From contig NZ_JAKEUO010000017.1 of assembly GCF_022397915.1 (NCBI RefSeq), forward strand, positions 1 to 64,000: a stretch of DNA of 64,000 bases. Direction: 5' to 3'. Position numbers and translations under genes: made by a program. The stretch's first letter is position 1, and every line of letters begins with the position of its first letter. This DNA comes from Vibrio sp. Isolate34. Its GTDB lineage: Bacteria; Pseudomonadota; Gammaproteobacteria; Enterobacterales; Vibrionaceae. Positions 17,701-24,620 of this stretch are shown here, in pieces. The notes beneath the pieces are model-generated. The model did not search any database. It had not been told where the DNA came from and saw only the letters and a list, made by a program, of their open reading frames with translations.

Positions 17701-17905
17701 TCTTATCCGCACGGATAGCTTCGATCAAAGAAGTCGTTTTGTCTGTGATTTGCTGCTTTTCAGACTCAGAAGGGGTAGCTAGTGGCAGAAGTTGCTCTAG
17801 CCATTGGGTTTCATCCACCATATATAATGGTGAGATAAGCGACCATAGATCATCAAGCGACTGCTCGTTGAATTCTGGCTTTAACACATCAGTAGCTGTA
17901 AACAT
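14768..17905 (-). CDS. putA: Bifunctional proline dehydrogenase / P5C dehydrogenase
   Basis: This 1045-residue enzyme oxidises proline to glutamate in two steps at the inner membrane. After a helical N-terminal arm come the FAD proline dehydrogenase barrel (about 200-500; SIKLSALHPRYE, TIDAEEADRLELSL, RLVKGAYWDSEIKWSQ, FASHNAHT) and the NAD aldehyde dehydrogenase (about 590-1020; CISPWNFPLAIFLGQ, Glu in FIAETGGQNAMIVD, catalytic Cys846 in SAGQRCSALRV). It lacks the N-terminal ribbon-helix-helix repressor domain of E. coli PutA and the roughly 200-residue C-terminal domain, which is encoded by the next gene. It therefore cannot be its own repressor; the upstream AraC-type protein is the likely regulator. 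Confidence 0.95.
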   Translation of the reverse strand: MFTATDVLKPEFNEQSLDDLWSLISPLYMVDETQWLEQLLPLATPSESEKQQITDKTTSLIEAIRADKTSIQMIDALLLEYSLDTQEGILLMCLAEALMRIPDSATADALIRDKLSVADWKSHLKNSDSVFVNASTWGLMLTGKVVGLSSNEQSAGQAVNRLVNKLSEPVIRKAMHQAMKVMGHQFVLGRSIAEAQKNGKSMRDKGFTYSYDMLGEAALTTADANKYFKDYLMAIEAVGRDSYVSSKSSPAPSVSIKLSALHPRYEVANEDRVLNELCDTLEQLLRRAVELDVAITIDAEEADRLELSLKLFEKLYRTDLVKGWGKFGLVIQAYSKRALPVLVWLNRLAKEQGDLIPLRLVKGAYWDSEIKWSQQAGFTDYPVYTRKEATDVAYLACARYLLSPSVRGNIFPQFASHNAHTVSAIAVMTDHKDFEFQRLHGMGDSLYNHAMEAYQQSVRIYAPVGSHKDLLPYLVRRLLENGANSSFVHRLVDARCPVAELTQHPVDMLLAFDTLNNTKIPLPPAVFPERKNSYGVNIDIESEAHQFEEQVKGFLNNQWAAGPVINGESLAESMIKADQNVEQVTAPYDRRINVGQVAFANLDHVSAAITGADAAFADWNATSVETKAAALEKLADLMEENLAELVAICHQEAGKTIHDSIDEVREAVDFCRYYAKQANNLQGFELKGFDGLTRIASRQGRGVFVCISPWNFPLAIFLGQITAALVAGNTVVAKPAEQTSLIAARAVELMNEAGFPAGTIQLLPGRGAEIGSALTSHDAIAGVAFTGSTPTAQRINVSLASRNAKPVPFIAETGGQNAMIVDSTALPEQVVRDVIRSAFASAGQRCSALRVLYIQEDIADRVIALIHGAMDELSVGIPHLHKTDVGPVIDQNAKQKLMTHLENMTKTQKKVAQLSLGADCEHGDFVPPSAFEIDDISCLKEEQFGPVLHIVRFKASELAQVVDQINQTGFGLTMGIHSRNETTYRWIEKHVRVGNCYINRDQVGAVVGVQPFGGQGLSGTGPKAGGPHYLYRFTDVHFSQSQDKA

Positions 17906-17963
17906 GCGTTTTCCTTAATCTCACACCCGGAATTAGCCCGGGATCTCTACAATGGCTGCAGTG

Positions 17964-18020
17964 TATTTAGAGTATATAAGGATTACTTGTCAAAAACTCC
18001 GAGTTTTTTGCTAAAAACTC
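17964..18020 (-). promoter_or_regulatory. putA promoter with AraC-type direct repeats
   Basis: On the minus strand TTGACA (17988-17993) and TAAATA (17964-17969) are 18 bases apart, a good sigma-70 promoter. Overlapping and just upstream of the -35 are two direct copies of GAGTTTTT (17992-17999 and 18013-18020), 21 bases apart, i.e. two helical turns. This is the usual spacing of half-sites for an AraC-family activator. The first copy also forms a short palindrome with its neighbour. Confidence 0.55.
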
Positions 18021-18086
18021 GCTTTATTAACAAAACAAACACAACGTCACATATGAAACTTTAAAATAATATGCCGTTTTGTTTCA

Positions 18087-18911
18087 CTATTTAACAGAAA
18101 TTTTCTTTTTGTATTGGGATGGTGACATGCCTTGAAGGCGTGAAAAGGTATGAGTAAAGGAGGATTGACCGGAGAAACCAGCAAGTTCTGCAACCTGACC
18201 AAGGCTCAGATTACCTTGTTCGATCAAGCGGCGAGAGCGGTCGATACGCTTACCTAATACATACTGGTGAGGGGTAATGCCCATTTGCTCTTTGAATAGC
18301 ATGTGGAACTGGCTTTCACCCAAAAACACACTGCCTGCTAGCTGCGCGACTGAGATCTTATTCGCGAGGTGTTGTTCGATGTAACGATCCAGAGCTTCAA
18401 GATCGAAACGCGAATCTTTGATAGAGGTTTCAAACGCCGAGATGTGTCTTTGCATCAGTGCTATCACCGTATCATTACAGGCACGGCTTAATAACAGATC
18501 ATCAGGGCTTGCCTGCATCTCTTGCACCAACATATGGATAAGCTTTTGAATTTGCGCGTCTAATTGGAAGTAGACGTTTGATGACTCTAGCTGGTTAATC
18601 TTCTCTAACATCAGAGGGTCGTCGTCACTCGGTATAGGCATATTAAGCACCAAAATATCCGACTGACCAACCACGCCACCGAAAGCATGATCAGAGCTTG
18701 CGGTCACCACACACCCTTGGCCGGGGCCGACAAGATTGCCCTTACCACTGACTTCAAATTCCGCCTGACCTTTTAGACCGATCACCACCTGAGAATAATG
18801 GTGCTCATGGCAATCCATATGCGATGGCAAGGTAATGATCTCTGCAGGGCGAGGGCCAGTAAGGCCTAGCGGAGACAAGTCTAGGTTTGGAAAGGGTAAA
18901 GGTTTTGGCAT
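18087..18911 (-). CDS. AraC-family regulator of proline catabolism
   Basis: This 274-residue protein has an N-terminal cupin-like sensing domain (CHEHHYSQVVIGLKGQAEFEVSG, GQGCVVTASSDHAFGG) and a C-terminal double helix-turn-helix (about 175-272): ISVAQLAGSVFLGESQFHMLFKEQMGITPHQYVLGKRI, then LGQVAELAGFSGQSSFTHTFSRLQGMSPSQY. It is encoded immediately upstream of putA in the same direction, with 181 bases between. The layout parallels PruR, the AraC-type proline activator of Pseudomonas aeruginosa. Proline-dependent activation of putA is the natural reading, but that is inference. Confidence 0.85.
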   Translation of the reverse strand: MPKPLPFPNLDLSPLGLTGPRPAEIITLPSHMDCHEHHYSQVVIGLKGQAEFEVSGKGNLVGPGQGCVVTASSDHAFGGVVGQSDILVLNMPIPSDDDPLMLEKINQLESSNVYFQLDAQIQKLIHMLVQEMQASPDDLLLSRACNDTVIALMQRHISAFETSIKDSRFDLEALDRYIEQHLANKISVAQLAGSVFLGESQFHMLFKEQMGITPHQYVLGKRIDRSRRLIEQGNLSLGQVAELAGFSGQSSFTHTFSRLQGMSPSQYKKKISVK

Positions 18912-18979
18912 GACAGCAAAGTACTCAAGTCAACATAGTAAGAATAATACTCCGAAATCTGCACAAGATGAATTTGTAA

Positions 18980-19087
18980 ATGATCATGAGAGTCATTTCC
19001 TGACCTCAAACAAAAGATCATCACCGCGATCGTCTTGATCATGCCTCCGGAAAGATGATCAAGAGTGTACAAACTACGGGCATTGTA
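18980..19087. promoter_or_regulatory. RctB-site cluster outside the origin
   Basis: Three 12-mers of the origin type are packed here: ATGATCATGAGA (18980-18991), ATGATCAAGACG (minus strand, 19031-19042) and ATGATCAAGAGT (19055-19066). A 39-mer-like element (19049-19087) overlaps the third. It has GGAAAGAT, 17 bases, then CTACGGGCATTGTA, the same block order and spacing as the origin 39-mers. The flank CCTCCGGAAA plus ATGATCAAG is shared with the origin at 41405-41424. The cluster sits in the roughly 480-base intergenic region upstream of the AraC gene, which otherwise shows no gene. In V. cholerae a similar non-origin cluster restrains chromosome 2 replication; the same role is inferred here. 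Confidence 0.65.
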
Positions 19088-19393
19088 AAACCAATCGTTC
19101 CGGTGAGTTTAAAGGCTTACAGCTCAACTCTACACACACCCAGAACCATGTCACAGATAAATGCTTCTACGTTCCAACATAACGAATAAATTTTCTTATA
19201 TAGCTCAAATATTTCGGTTTAAACCTGTAAAAAGTGTATCCGAAGTACCGAAACTTGGCTTTTGAGTAGATTGGATAGCAATAAAACGGTATAAAGACGG
19301 GTACTGTGTTAATTGCTAATAACTAGTGACTCACAACTAGGAAGTAGACACTTTATTAACGAGCCAATTTCAATCTACAAGTTGCAGGGACCT

Positions 19394-20497
19394 ATGACTA
19401 ACTTTCGAATTTCAGCGCTTTTACTTGCGCTATCCCCACTTTGGGTATCTGCATCGGTATCCGCTGAAGAACTGAATCAAGTCGATCCCGTTTCAGCTAT
19501 CGATGCAAAGCTAACAGAGAAAAACTCAGATATTGAGCGTATTTCAGCAACCAAAGTATCGGCGACTGAGAACCTAAAACAACTGCAAAACAAAAACAGT
19601 AAGTTGTTGCGCGAAGGTGAAGAACTTAAGGCTAAACGTAACAGAGCCAAGTCTGTACTAGACAAACAGTACAGTCGCTTACTTGAAGATCCAGAAACGG
19701 ATCTGATCTCTTTCCAGAAAAGTTACCAAGATGCGTGGGCTGCGGTTAAAGAGAATCAATCTGCTCAATTAGACAATCAACAAGCGATGAACGAGGGTGA
19801 AATTCACCTTTCTCAAATCAAGCAAAAGCAAGCTCGCCTGAATAATGAGCTGGCAAACTTGAGAGAATCAAAAGTTGAAGCTCGCGTAAAACGTATTGCA
19901 ACAGAACTGCGTGAAAGTGCGGTTCTTGAAACCAGCTACACCACAACATGTTCATCAACAATGACTCTGGGTGAGTGTACTGCGCAGGGTAAACACCTGA
20001 CCAACCAAAAAGCCGTACAAACGTTCAAGAACCAATTACTTGAGCAGCTCACAGAAAGCACTCTAGCGAAGCAAAACTTACAAGGTGTTCAACTAAACAT
20101 CCATGTTCAAGACAGCCAAGCAATCAAGAGCGGCTTCTCTGGTAACAACTCTTACTTCATGCAAATGCAAGCTCAGCTTCAAGCAAAACCTGAAGCGGTT
20201 GCTGCGTGTAACCTATTGAACGTTTCAACGCGCTACTGTTTAACAGGCAGCAATGCAGCGGTTGTTAAAAAGAGCGACAAACAGTGGGCTAACGTGACGG
20301 TACGTTCTGATCAATACAATGATTCTGTGACTATCAACGGCATCAAGTACGGCAGCACGCCTCTTGAGGTTGCGCTACCAAGCGGTCGTCACCAAGTAAC
20401 CATTTCAAAACAAGGTTACGAGACTTATAACCGCACTGTTACCGTCAACGGCAGCGACACTATTTGGGTTAAGCTTCTTCCTAGCAAAGAAAGCTAA
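19394..20497 (+). CDS. Exported coiled-coil protein with PEGA domain
   Basis: The start at 19394 gives a clean signal peptide (MTNFRISALLLALSPLWVSA) with CAGGGA upstream; the frame extends 27 codons further but without a ribosome site. The 367-residue product has a long charged coiled coil (about 30-190), a middle region with the paired cysteines CSSTMTLGECTAQ, a QDAW-containing helix, and a C-terminal PEGA domain (about 305-365: VTVRSDQYNDSVTINGIKYGSTPLEVALPSGRHQVTISKQGYETY). PEGA domains are beta-rich surface or periplasmic modules. The next gene encodes a longer paralogue. Function is unknown; a structural or complex-assembly role in the periplasm is likely. Confidence 0.75.
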   Translation: MTNFRISALLLALSPLWVSASVSAEELNQVDPVSAIDAKLTEKNSDIERISATKVSATENLKQLQNKNSKLLREGEELKAKRNRAKSVLDKQYSRLLEDPETDLISFQKSYQDAWAAVKENQSAQLDNQQAMNEGEIHLSQIKQKQARLNNELANLRESKVEARVKRIATELRESAVLETSYTTTCSSTMTLGECTAQGKHLTNQKAVQTFKNQLLEQLTESTLAKQNLQGVQLNIHVQDSQAIKSGFSGNNSYFMQMQAQLQAKPEAVAACNLLNVSTRYCLTGSNAAVVKKSDKQWANVTVRSDQYNDSVTINGIKYGSTPLEVALPSGRHQVTISKQGYETYNRTVTVNGSDTIWVKLLPSKES

Positions 20498-20605
20498 ACA
20501 CCCTTCCTATATAGAGCTAAGCTGATATAAGCGCTTAGCGCTATATTCAGATAGCCGTGCCTATTTCACAAAGCTGAATGAACACTCGCCATTTTGTTGA
20601 TAGTT

Positions 20606-20650
20606 ATAAACTGTATGATCGTCATAAACTTGTATGGTCATTATAAACAG
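20606..20650. repeat. Short direct repeats before the second PEGA gene
   Basis: ATAAACTGTATGATCGTC (20606-20623), ATAAACTTGTATGGTCATT (20624-20642) and a partial third copy, ATAAACAG, follow each other with no gap. They lie 70-115 bases before the start and could be a regulator site. Confidence 0.4.
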
Positions 20651-20721
20651 TAGCTGCAGATGAAATGGCGTTCTCGTTTAGAATATTCGATTAACCTAAA
20701 TTACGATTGAAGTAGCCCATC

Positions 20722-22551
20722 ATGCGCCAAGGTCTTCCTACTCTATTATTTGCACTTGCTCCTTGCTTAATGACGCCAGCTGTTTTTGCTGAGGCAACAC
20801 CACCAGCGATCGCGTCTTCTGTCACCGACATTGAAAGCTCACTTTTCGAAAAACACGCCGACCTGACGGCTGTTGAGAAAAAACTAGCGGACAAGCAAAA
20901 CCAAGTCGACAATCAAGCACAGCAAACTACCCGTCTGGCTAAACAATCTGCGGAAGCAGAACAAAAACTCGCGACGGCGAAAGCAAACCTAGATCAAGAC
21001 TACACGCGCATGATTGATGAGCCCGATTTCGATATCTCACCAGCTCAAAACCGCTTTCAAGACGCCTGGAAGGTAGTTAAAGAAGGCAAGCTTGCGATTT
21101 CAGACTCTGAGCAGAAGCAACAAGGCTTGATGATGGAGCTAGAAGCGATTCAAGCGGAGAAAGCAGCCGCAGAAGCTTCAATTGCAAACCTGAATCAAGA
21201 CAAGCTCAGAGCAAGAGCCGAGCGACTAAGAAACGAGATCACTCAAACGGAAGAACAAACCGTCAGCTTCACTAACCGTTGTAGCAACGACATGACACTG
21301 GCGCAGTGTTCTGATCAAACGGTGACCTTGGCACTTCAAAAAGCGGTAAAGCAATTCCAACACAGCCTTGTCGACAACGCGACTGAATCGAAAACAGTGA
21401 AAGAACACTTGGCGTCTGCTTCACTGAACATTCACGTTCTACAGCACAAGGTGAAATCATCAGGTTTCTCTGAAGATAACCGTTACCGAGCAGTGATTGC
21501 GGCGAATCTAGAAACTCGCCCAAACAAGAACACACCTTGTCGCCTGTTGGGTATTCAGTCGTCAAACTGTTTCACACAGAGCGATCAGCAAGCCAACGAC
21601 CAGCAGAAAGAAGTCGCTTGGGTTAACTTGGTAGTTCGTTCAAACCAGTACAACGATAAGGTGTCGATTAACGGCGTGAACTATGGCAGCACGCCAGTTG
21701 AAATCATGCTGCCAACTGGCCAACACATGGTGACGATCGAGAAAGAAGGTTACCTTTCTTTCCACCAAGAGCTGAAAATCGCTCGCGATCACAACCTAAG
21801 AGCCGTACTACAAGCTAAACAGAATTCACTGAATGTCGGTACTAAATTTGCCGACCCTATGGGTAACGACATTCAGAGCCCTGAAATGATTGTGGTGGGA
21901 TCGGGTCGCTACCTACTTGGTGAAAACAATGCCAAGCAAGTAACTATCAAGCAACCTTTCGCATTAGCTGCTACGCCAACTCGTGTTCAAGATTTTAAAG
22001 CGTTCGTTGAAAGCACTGGCTACCAGACAGACGCAGAGCTGATGAACACCTGCGACACCTTCGCCAATGCCGAAATCACCACCGTTTCTGACAACGACTG
22101 GCAGAGCCCTGGCTTTAAGCAAGCGAATAACGCTCCTGTGGTTTGTGTGAGCCAAAACGATGCCAAGGCATACACGCGTTGGTTATCTGACAGCACTGGC
22201 TTTACCTACCGTTTACCAACACCACAAGAGTGGGAAGCAGCAGCAAGAGCAGGCCAAGACACCAACTTCTGGTGGGGCAACGAATTCCGCTCTGGCAAAG
22301 CCAATACCGGTTGGGCAGGTACACCTTGGTCAAACGTTAGCACATCTCCGGTTAAATCATTCTTACCAACGCCTACTGGTTTCTACGACATGGTGGGTAA
22401 CGTATGGGAATGGACAACCACTCAGAAAGGCTTAGCGAAGGGTGGAGCTTGGAGCTTCTCTCCAGAAGAAGCAAAAGTGTATAACGAACTGAACGTTGCA
22501 CCTTCAACCGCAGCCAACTACCTAGGATTCCGAGTATTGCGAGAGCTGTAA
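20722..22551 (+). CDS. PEGA protein fused to a formylglycine-enzyme-like domain
   Basis: This 609-residue exported protein has a signal peptide ending AVFA. Its first 360 residues are a paralogue of the preceding gene: coiled coil, the cysteine motif CSNDMTLAQCSDQ, and a PEGA domain with YNDKVSINGVNYGSTPVEIMLPTG. The added C-terminal domain (about 385-609) has the SUMF1/FGE fold: RLPTPQEWEAAARAG, WWGNEF, GFYDMVGNVWEWT, KGGAWSF and a terminal GFRVLREL. The C-terminal cysteine pair used by true formylglycine-generating enzymes is missing, so binding or structural use is more likely than sulfatase activation. Related fusions occur with type VI secretion and kinase genes, none of which is present here. 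Confidence 0.75.
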   Translation: MRQGLPTLLFALAPCLMTPAVFAEATPPAIASSVTDIESSLFEKHADLTAVEKKLADKQNQVDNQAQQTTRLAKQSAEAEQKLATAKANLDQDYTRMIDEPDFDISPAQNRFQDAWKVVKEGKLAISDSEQKQQGLMMELEAIQAEKAAAEASIANLNQDKLRARAERLRNEITQTEEQTVSFTNRCSNDMTLAQCSDQTVTLALQKAVKQFQHSLVDNATESKTVKEHLASASLNIHVLQHKVKSSGFSEDNRYRAVIAANLETRPNKNTPCRLLGIQSSNCFTQSDQQANDQQKEVAWVNLVVRSNQYNDKVSINGVNYGSTPVEIMLPTGQHMVTIEKEGYLSFHQELKIARDHNLRAVLQAKQNSLNVGTKFADPMGNDIQSPEMIVVGSGRYLLGENNAKQVTIKQPFALAATPTRVQDFKAFVESTGYQTDAELMNTCDTFANAEITTVSDNDWQSPGFKQANNAPVVCVSQNDAKAYTRWLSDSTGFTYRLPTPQEWEAAARAGQDTNFWWGNEFRSGKANTGWAGTPWSNVSTSPVKSFLPTPTGFYDMVGNVWEWTTTQKGLAKGGAWSFSPEEAKVYNELNVAPSTAANYLGFRVLREL

Positions 22552-22619
22552 GCTCTCCATTACTTGCTGAAGTTTTAAAATATTTACCCTAGGTTCTCAA
22601 TTCTCACATTGAGCAGCGT

Positions 22620-22814
22620 TTATAGGGGAATTCCCCCCTTATGCATTAGCACTCCTAGGAGTAGATTCGTCGATAGAGTAGTAAGTCACTCTGGGTATCT
22701 AACTGATGCCTCAGTTTAATTTGCATGACCCTCGTGAATTAAACTGAAAATCTTCTACATGTCGACAAGGCATATCTTGTCTTTGGCCAGCCCCTCTTCA
22801 GGCTGGTTTTTTTT
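22620..22814 (+). ncRNA. Candidate small RNA
   Basis: The 437-base gap after the PEGA-FGE gene holds four strong structures in 190 bases. They are the palindrome GGGGAATTCCCC (22625-22636), the palindrome ACTCCTAGGAGT (22651-22662), a 10-bp stem CAGTTTAATT/AATTAAACTG (22712-22721 with 22737-22746, loop containing CATGACCCTCGTG), and a textbook terminator CCAGCC-loop-GGCTGG followed by eight Ts (22787-22814). No reading frame is convincing. It does not contain the conserved Qrr segment and does not look like Spot 42 or CsrB. The first palindrome may instead belong to the promoter region. Strand is set by the terminator. Confidence 0.5.
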
Positions 22815-22988
22815 GCCTATTTATCACCCTTTTCGTTTATCTATTCCCCTTGATTGAAGCAGTTCATCAGCAATCCGTTTAACAGATATTCAACCCCAAA
22901 TTCCAGTACCTATTTCACTCTCTAATTACCATTGCAGCGCTATAAGAAACTGATATCATCGTTATACTTCTGATTACGAGATAAAACC

Positions 22989-23708
22989 TTGCCAGATCCA
23001 CTCAACTCCATACATCGTTCTTTACTTGAACAACTTCCAGGCTGCTGGGGCTGCAAAGATACTGACTCGGTCTTCGTATATGCAAATCTAGCTTACAACC
23101 AGCTGATTGGCTTAAAACCGGGCGAGACATGTACTGGCTTGACCGATTTTGACATGCCGAGCCAAACCATCGAGTGCGCTCAAGATTTCCGAGCTCAAGA
23201 CAAGCATGTGATGGACACACGCAGCACACTCAAGATCCTCGATATTCACCCCTACCCTGACGGCCGCTGGCACGCACATATCTTTACTAAAACCCCTTGG
23301 CTTGATGCCGAAGACAAGGTGCAAGGCACGATTTTCTATGGACAAGAACTGACAGACACTGCGATTCTAGAGGTCGGTCATTGGGTATGTCAGGCGACTT
23401 GTGCGAAAGACAATCAGGCATCGATTGCCGGATCAAAACCGCGAGTATCGAAATTGCAAAAGAAGCTGACAGCAAGAGAATCAGAAGTGTTGTTCCTACT
23501 GCTTTTCGGTAAGAAACCCCAGTACATTGCACTGACGTTGAATATTTCAATCAAGACCGTCGAAGGTCATGTCGCGAGGTTGAAGCAGAAGTTCGATGCG
23601 CGCAGTAAGAGCCAGTTAATAGAGTATGCATTGGATTCAGGGTTAGGCTCTGTGATTCCCGAAACCCTACTCAAAAAACAGATATCAGTGGTTCTACACA
23701 GCGACTGA
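22989..23708 (+). CDS. PAS-LuxR type transcriptional regulator
   Basis: The frame starts at a TTG; no ATG fits, and the N-terminal PAS domain begins immediately after. The 239-residue product has a PAS-like sensor (about 5-125: LLEQLPGCWGCKDTDSVFVYANLAYNQLIGL and WLDAEDKVQGTIFYGQEL) and a LuxR helix-turn-helix (about 157-215: LTARESEVLFLLLFGKKPQYIALTLNISIKTVEGHVARLKQKF). It carries cysteines at CWGC and CQATC that could bind a cofactor. No operon partner; the signal and targets are unknown. Confidence 0.75.
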   Translation: MPDPLNSIHRSLLEQLPGCWGCKDTDSVFVYANLAYNQLIGLKPGETCTGLTDFDMPSQTIECAQDFRAQDKHVMDTRSTLKILDIHPYPDGRWHAHIFTKTPWLDAEDKVQGTIFYGQELTDTAILEVGHWVCQATCAKDNQASIAGSKPRVSKLQKKLTARESEVLFLLLFGKKPQYIALTLNISIKTVEGHVARLKQKFDARSKSQLIEYALDSGLGSVIPETLLKKQISVVLHSD

Positions 23709-23756
23709 TTGACGGCTCTGTAAGCTCGCATCCAGATGAAAGTACAGACGAAAAAA

Positions 23757-23796
23757 TACCGTTGAAGTGAGTAAACACAAAATCAACGGTACTTTT
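23757..23796. terminator. Convergent terminator (LuxR-type regulator / pdxH)
   Basis: TACCGTTGA (23757-23765) pairs with TCAACGGTA (23783-23791). A and T runs flank it on both sides, so it serves both genes. Confidence 0.75.
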
Positions 23797-23817
23797 GATT
23801 CATACAGAAGGTTTGAA

Positions 23818-24453
23818 CTAAGGCGCTAGGCGATCGATGTCCCAGCTGTTGTCTTGGCGTGAGAACAAGAAGCGATCATGCAAGCGGTGCTCGCCACCTT
23901 GCCAGAATTCAATGCTATCAACACGCACACGGAAACCACCCCAGAAAGAAGGCACAGGAATCTCACCTTTCGCAAACTTCTGTTTCAGCTCTAAATATTT
24001 ACCTTCCAAGATACCACGTGCAGAGATGCGGCTACTTTGCTTACTTGCGATAGCAGCTAACTGGCTCTCTTTTGGACGTGACGAGAAGTACTTCATGTTT
24101 TCCATCGCAGTCAGCTTTTCAGCCGTACCCGTGATATGAACTTGTCGCTCAAGTGGGTGCCAAGGGAAATGTAGGCTGATTTTGCTGTTATGCTCAAGCT
24201 GATGCGCTTTACGGCTACCTAAGTTAGTGTAAAAAACAAAACCGTCTTTATCGACATTCTTCAGTAGAACAATGCGTTGGAATGGCTGACCATTTTCATC
24301 AACCGTAGCAACTGTCATGGCAGTAGGGTCAGTCAGCTTAGCTTCGATGGCTTGCTCTAGCCATAGATTGAATTGCTCAATCGGGTCTGCGGCCAAGTCT
24401 TTACGTCTCAATCCACCCTTAGCGTATTCGCGACGAATATCTGTCAGTTCCAT
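23818..24453 (-). CDS. pdxH: Pyridoxine/pyridoxamine 5'-phosphate oxidase
   Basis: The ATG at 24453 has an AAAGGAGC ribosome site and gives a 211-residue protein of standard length; an upstream extension of 48 codons is not protein-like. Family blocks are intact: DIRREYAKGGLRRKDL, RIVLLKNVDKDGFVFYTNLGSRKAHQL (FMN phosphate and substrate binding), ISLHFPWHPLERQVHITG, SRPKESQLAAIASKQSSRI, PSFWGGFRVRVDSIEFWQGGEHRLHDR. The enzyme makes pyridoxal 5'-phosphate with FMN and oxygen. It is a single-gene unit. Confidence 0.95.
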   Translation of the reverse strand: MELTDIRREYAKGGLRRKDLAADPIEQFNLWLEQAIEAKLTDPTAMTVATVDENGQPFQRIVLLKNVDKDGFVFYTNLGSRKAHQLEHNSKISLHFPWHPLERQVHITGTAEKLTAMENMKYFSSRPKESQLAAIASKQSSRISARGILEGKYLELKQKFAKGEIPVPSFWGGFRVRVDSIEFWQGGEHRLHDRFLFSRQDNSWDIDRLAP

Positions 24454-24620
24454 TTGGTTGCTCCTTTTAATTTTTTTGTGATTTTGCGCTGTAATCCTTT
24501 GAAACACAAGTCTAAGCCTTGGTTTTGTCTCATAGAAGGTGCTCTGTGTTAACAAGATCTCGGTACTCTCTCCATCATATTGATAATCTTTATACAAACC
24601 GATGACAAGCTGAGATCCCA

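Noticed and set aside
20722..22551. True formylglycine-generating enzyme activating sulfatases
   Set aside because: The C-terminal active-site cysteine pair is absent and no sulfatase of the formylglycine type is encoded nearby; the eptA product uses Thr.
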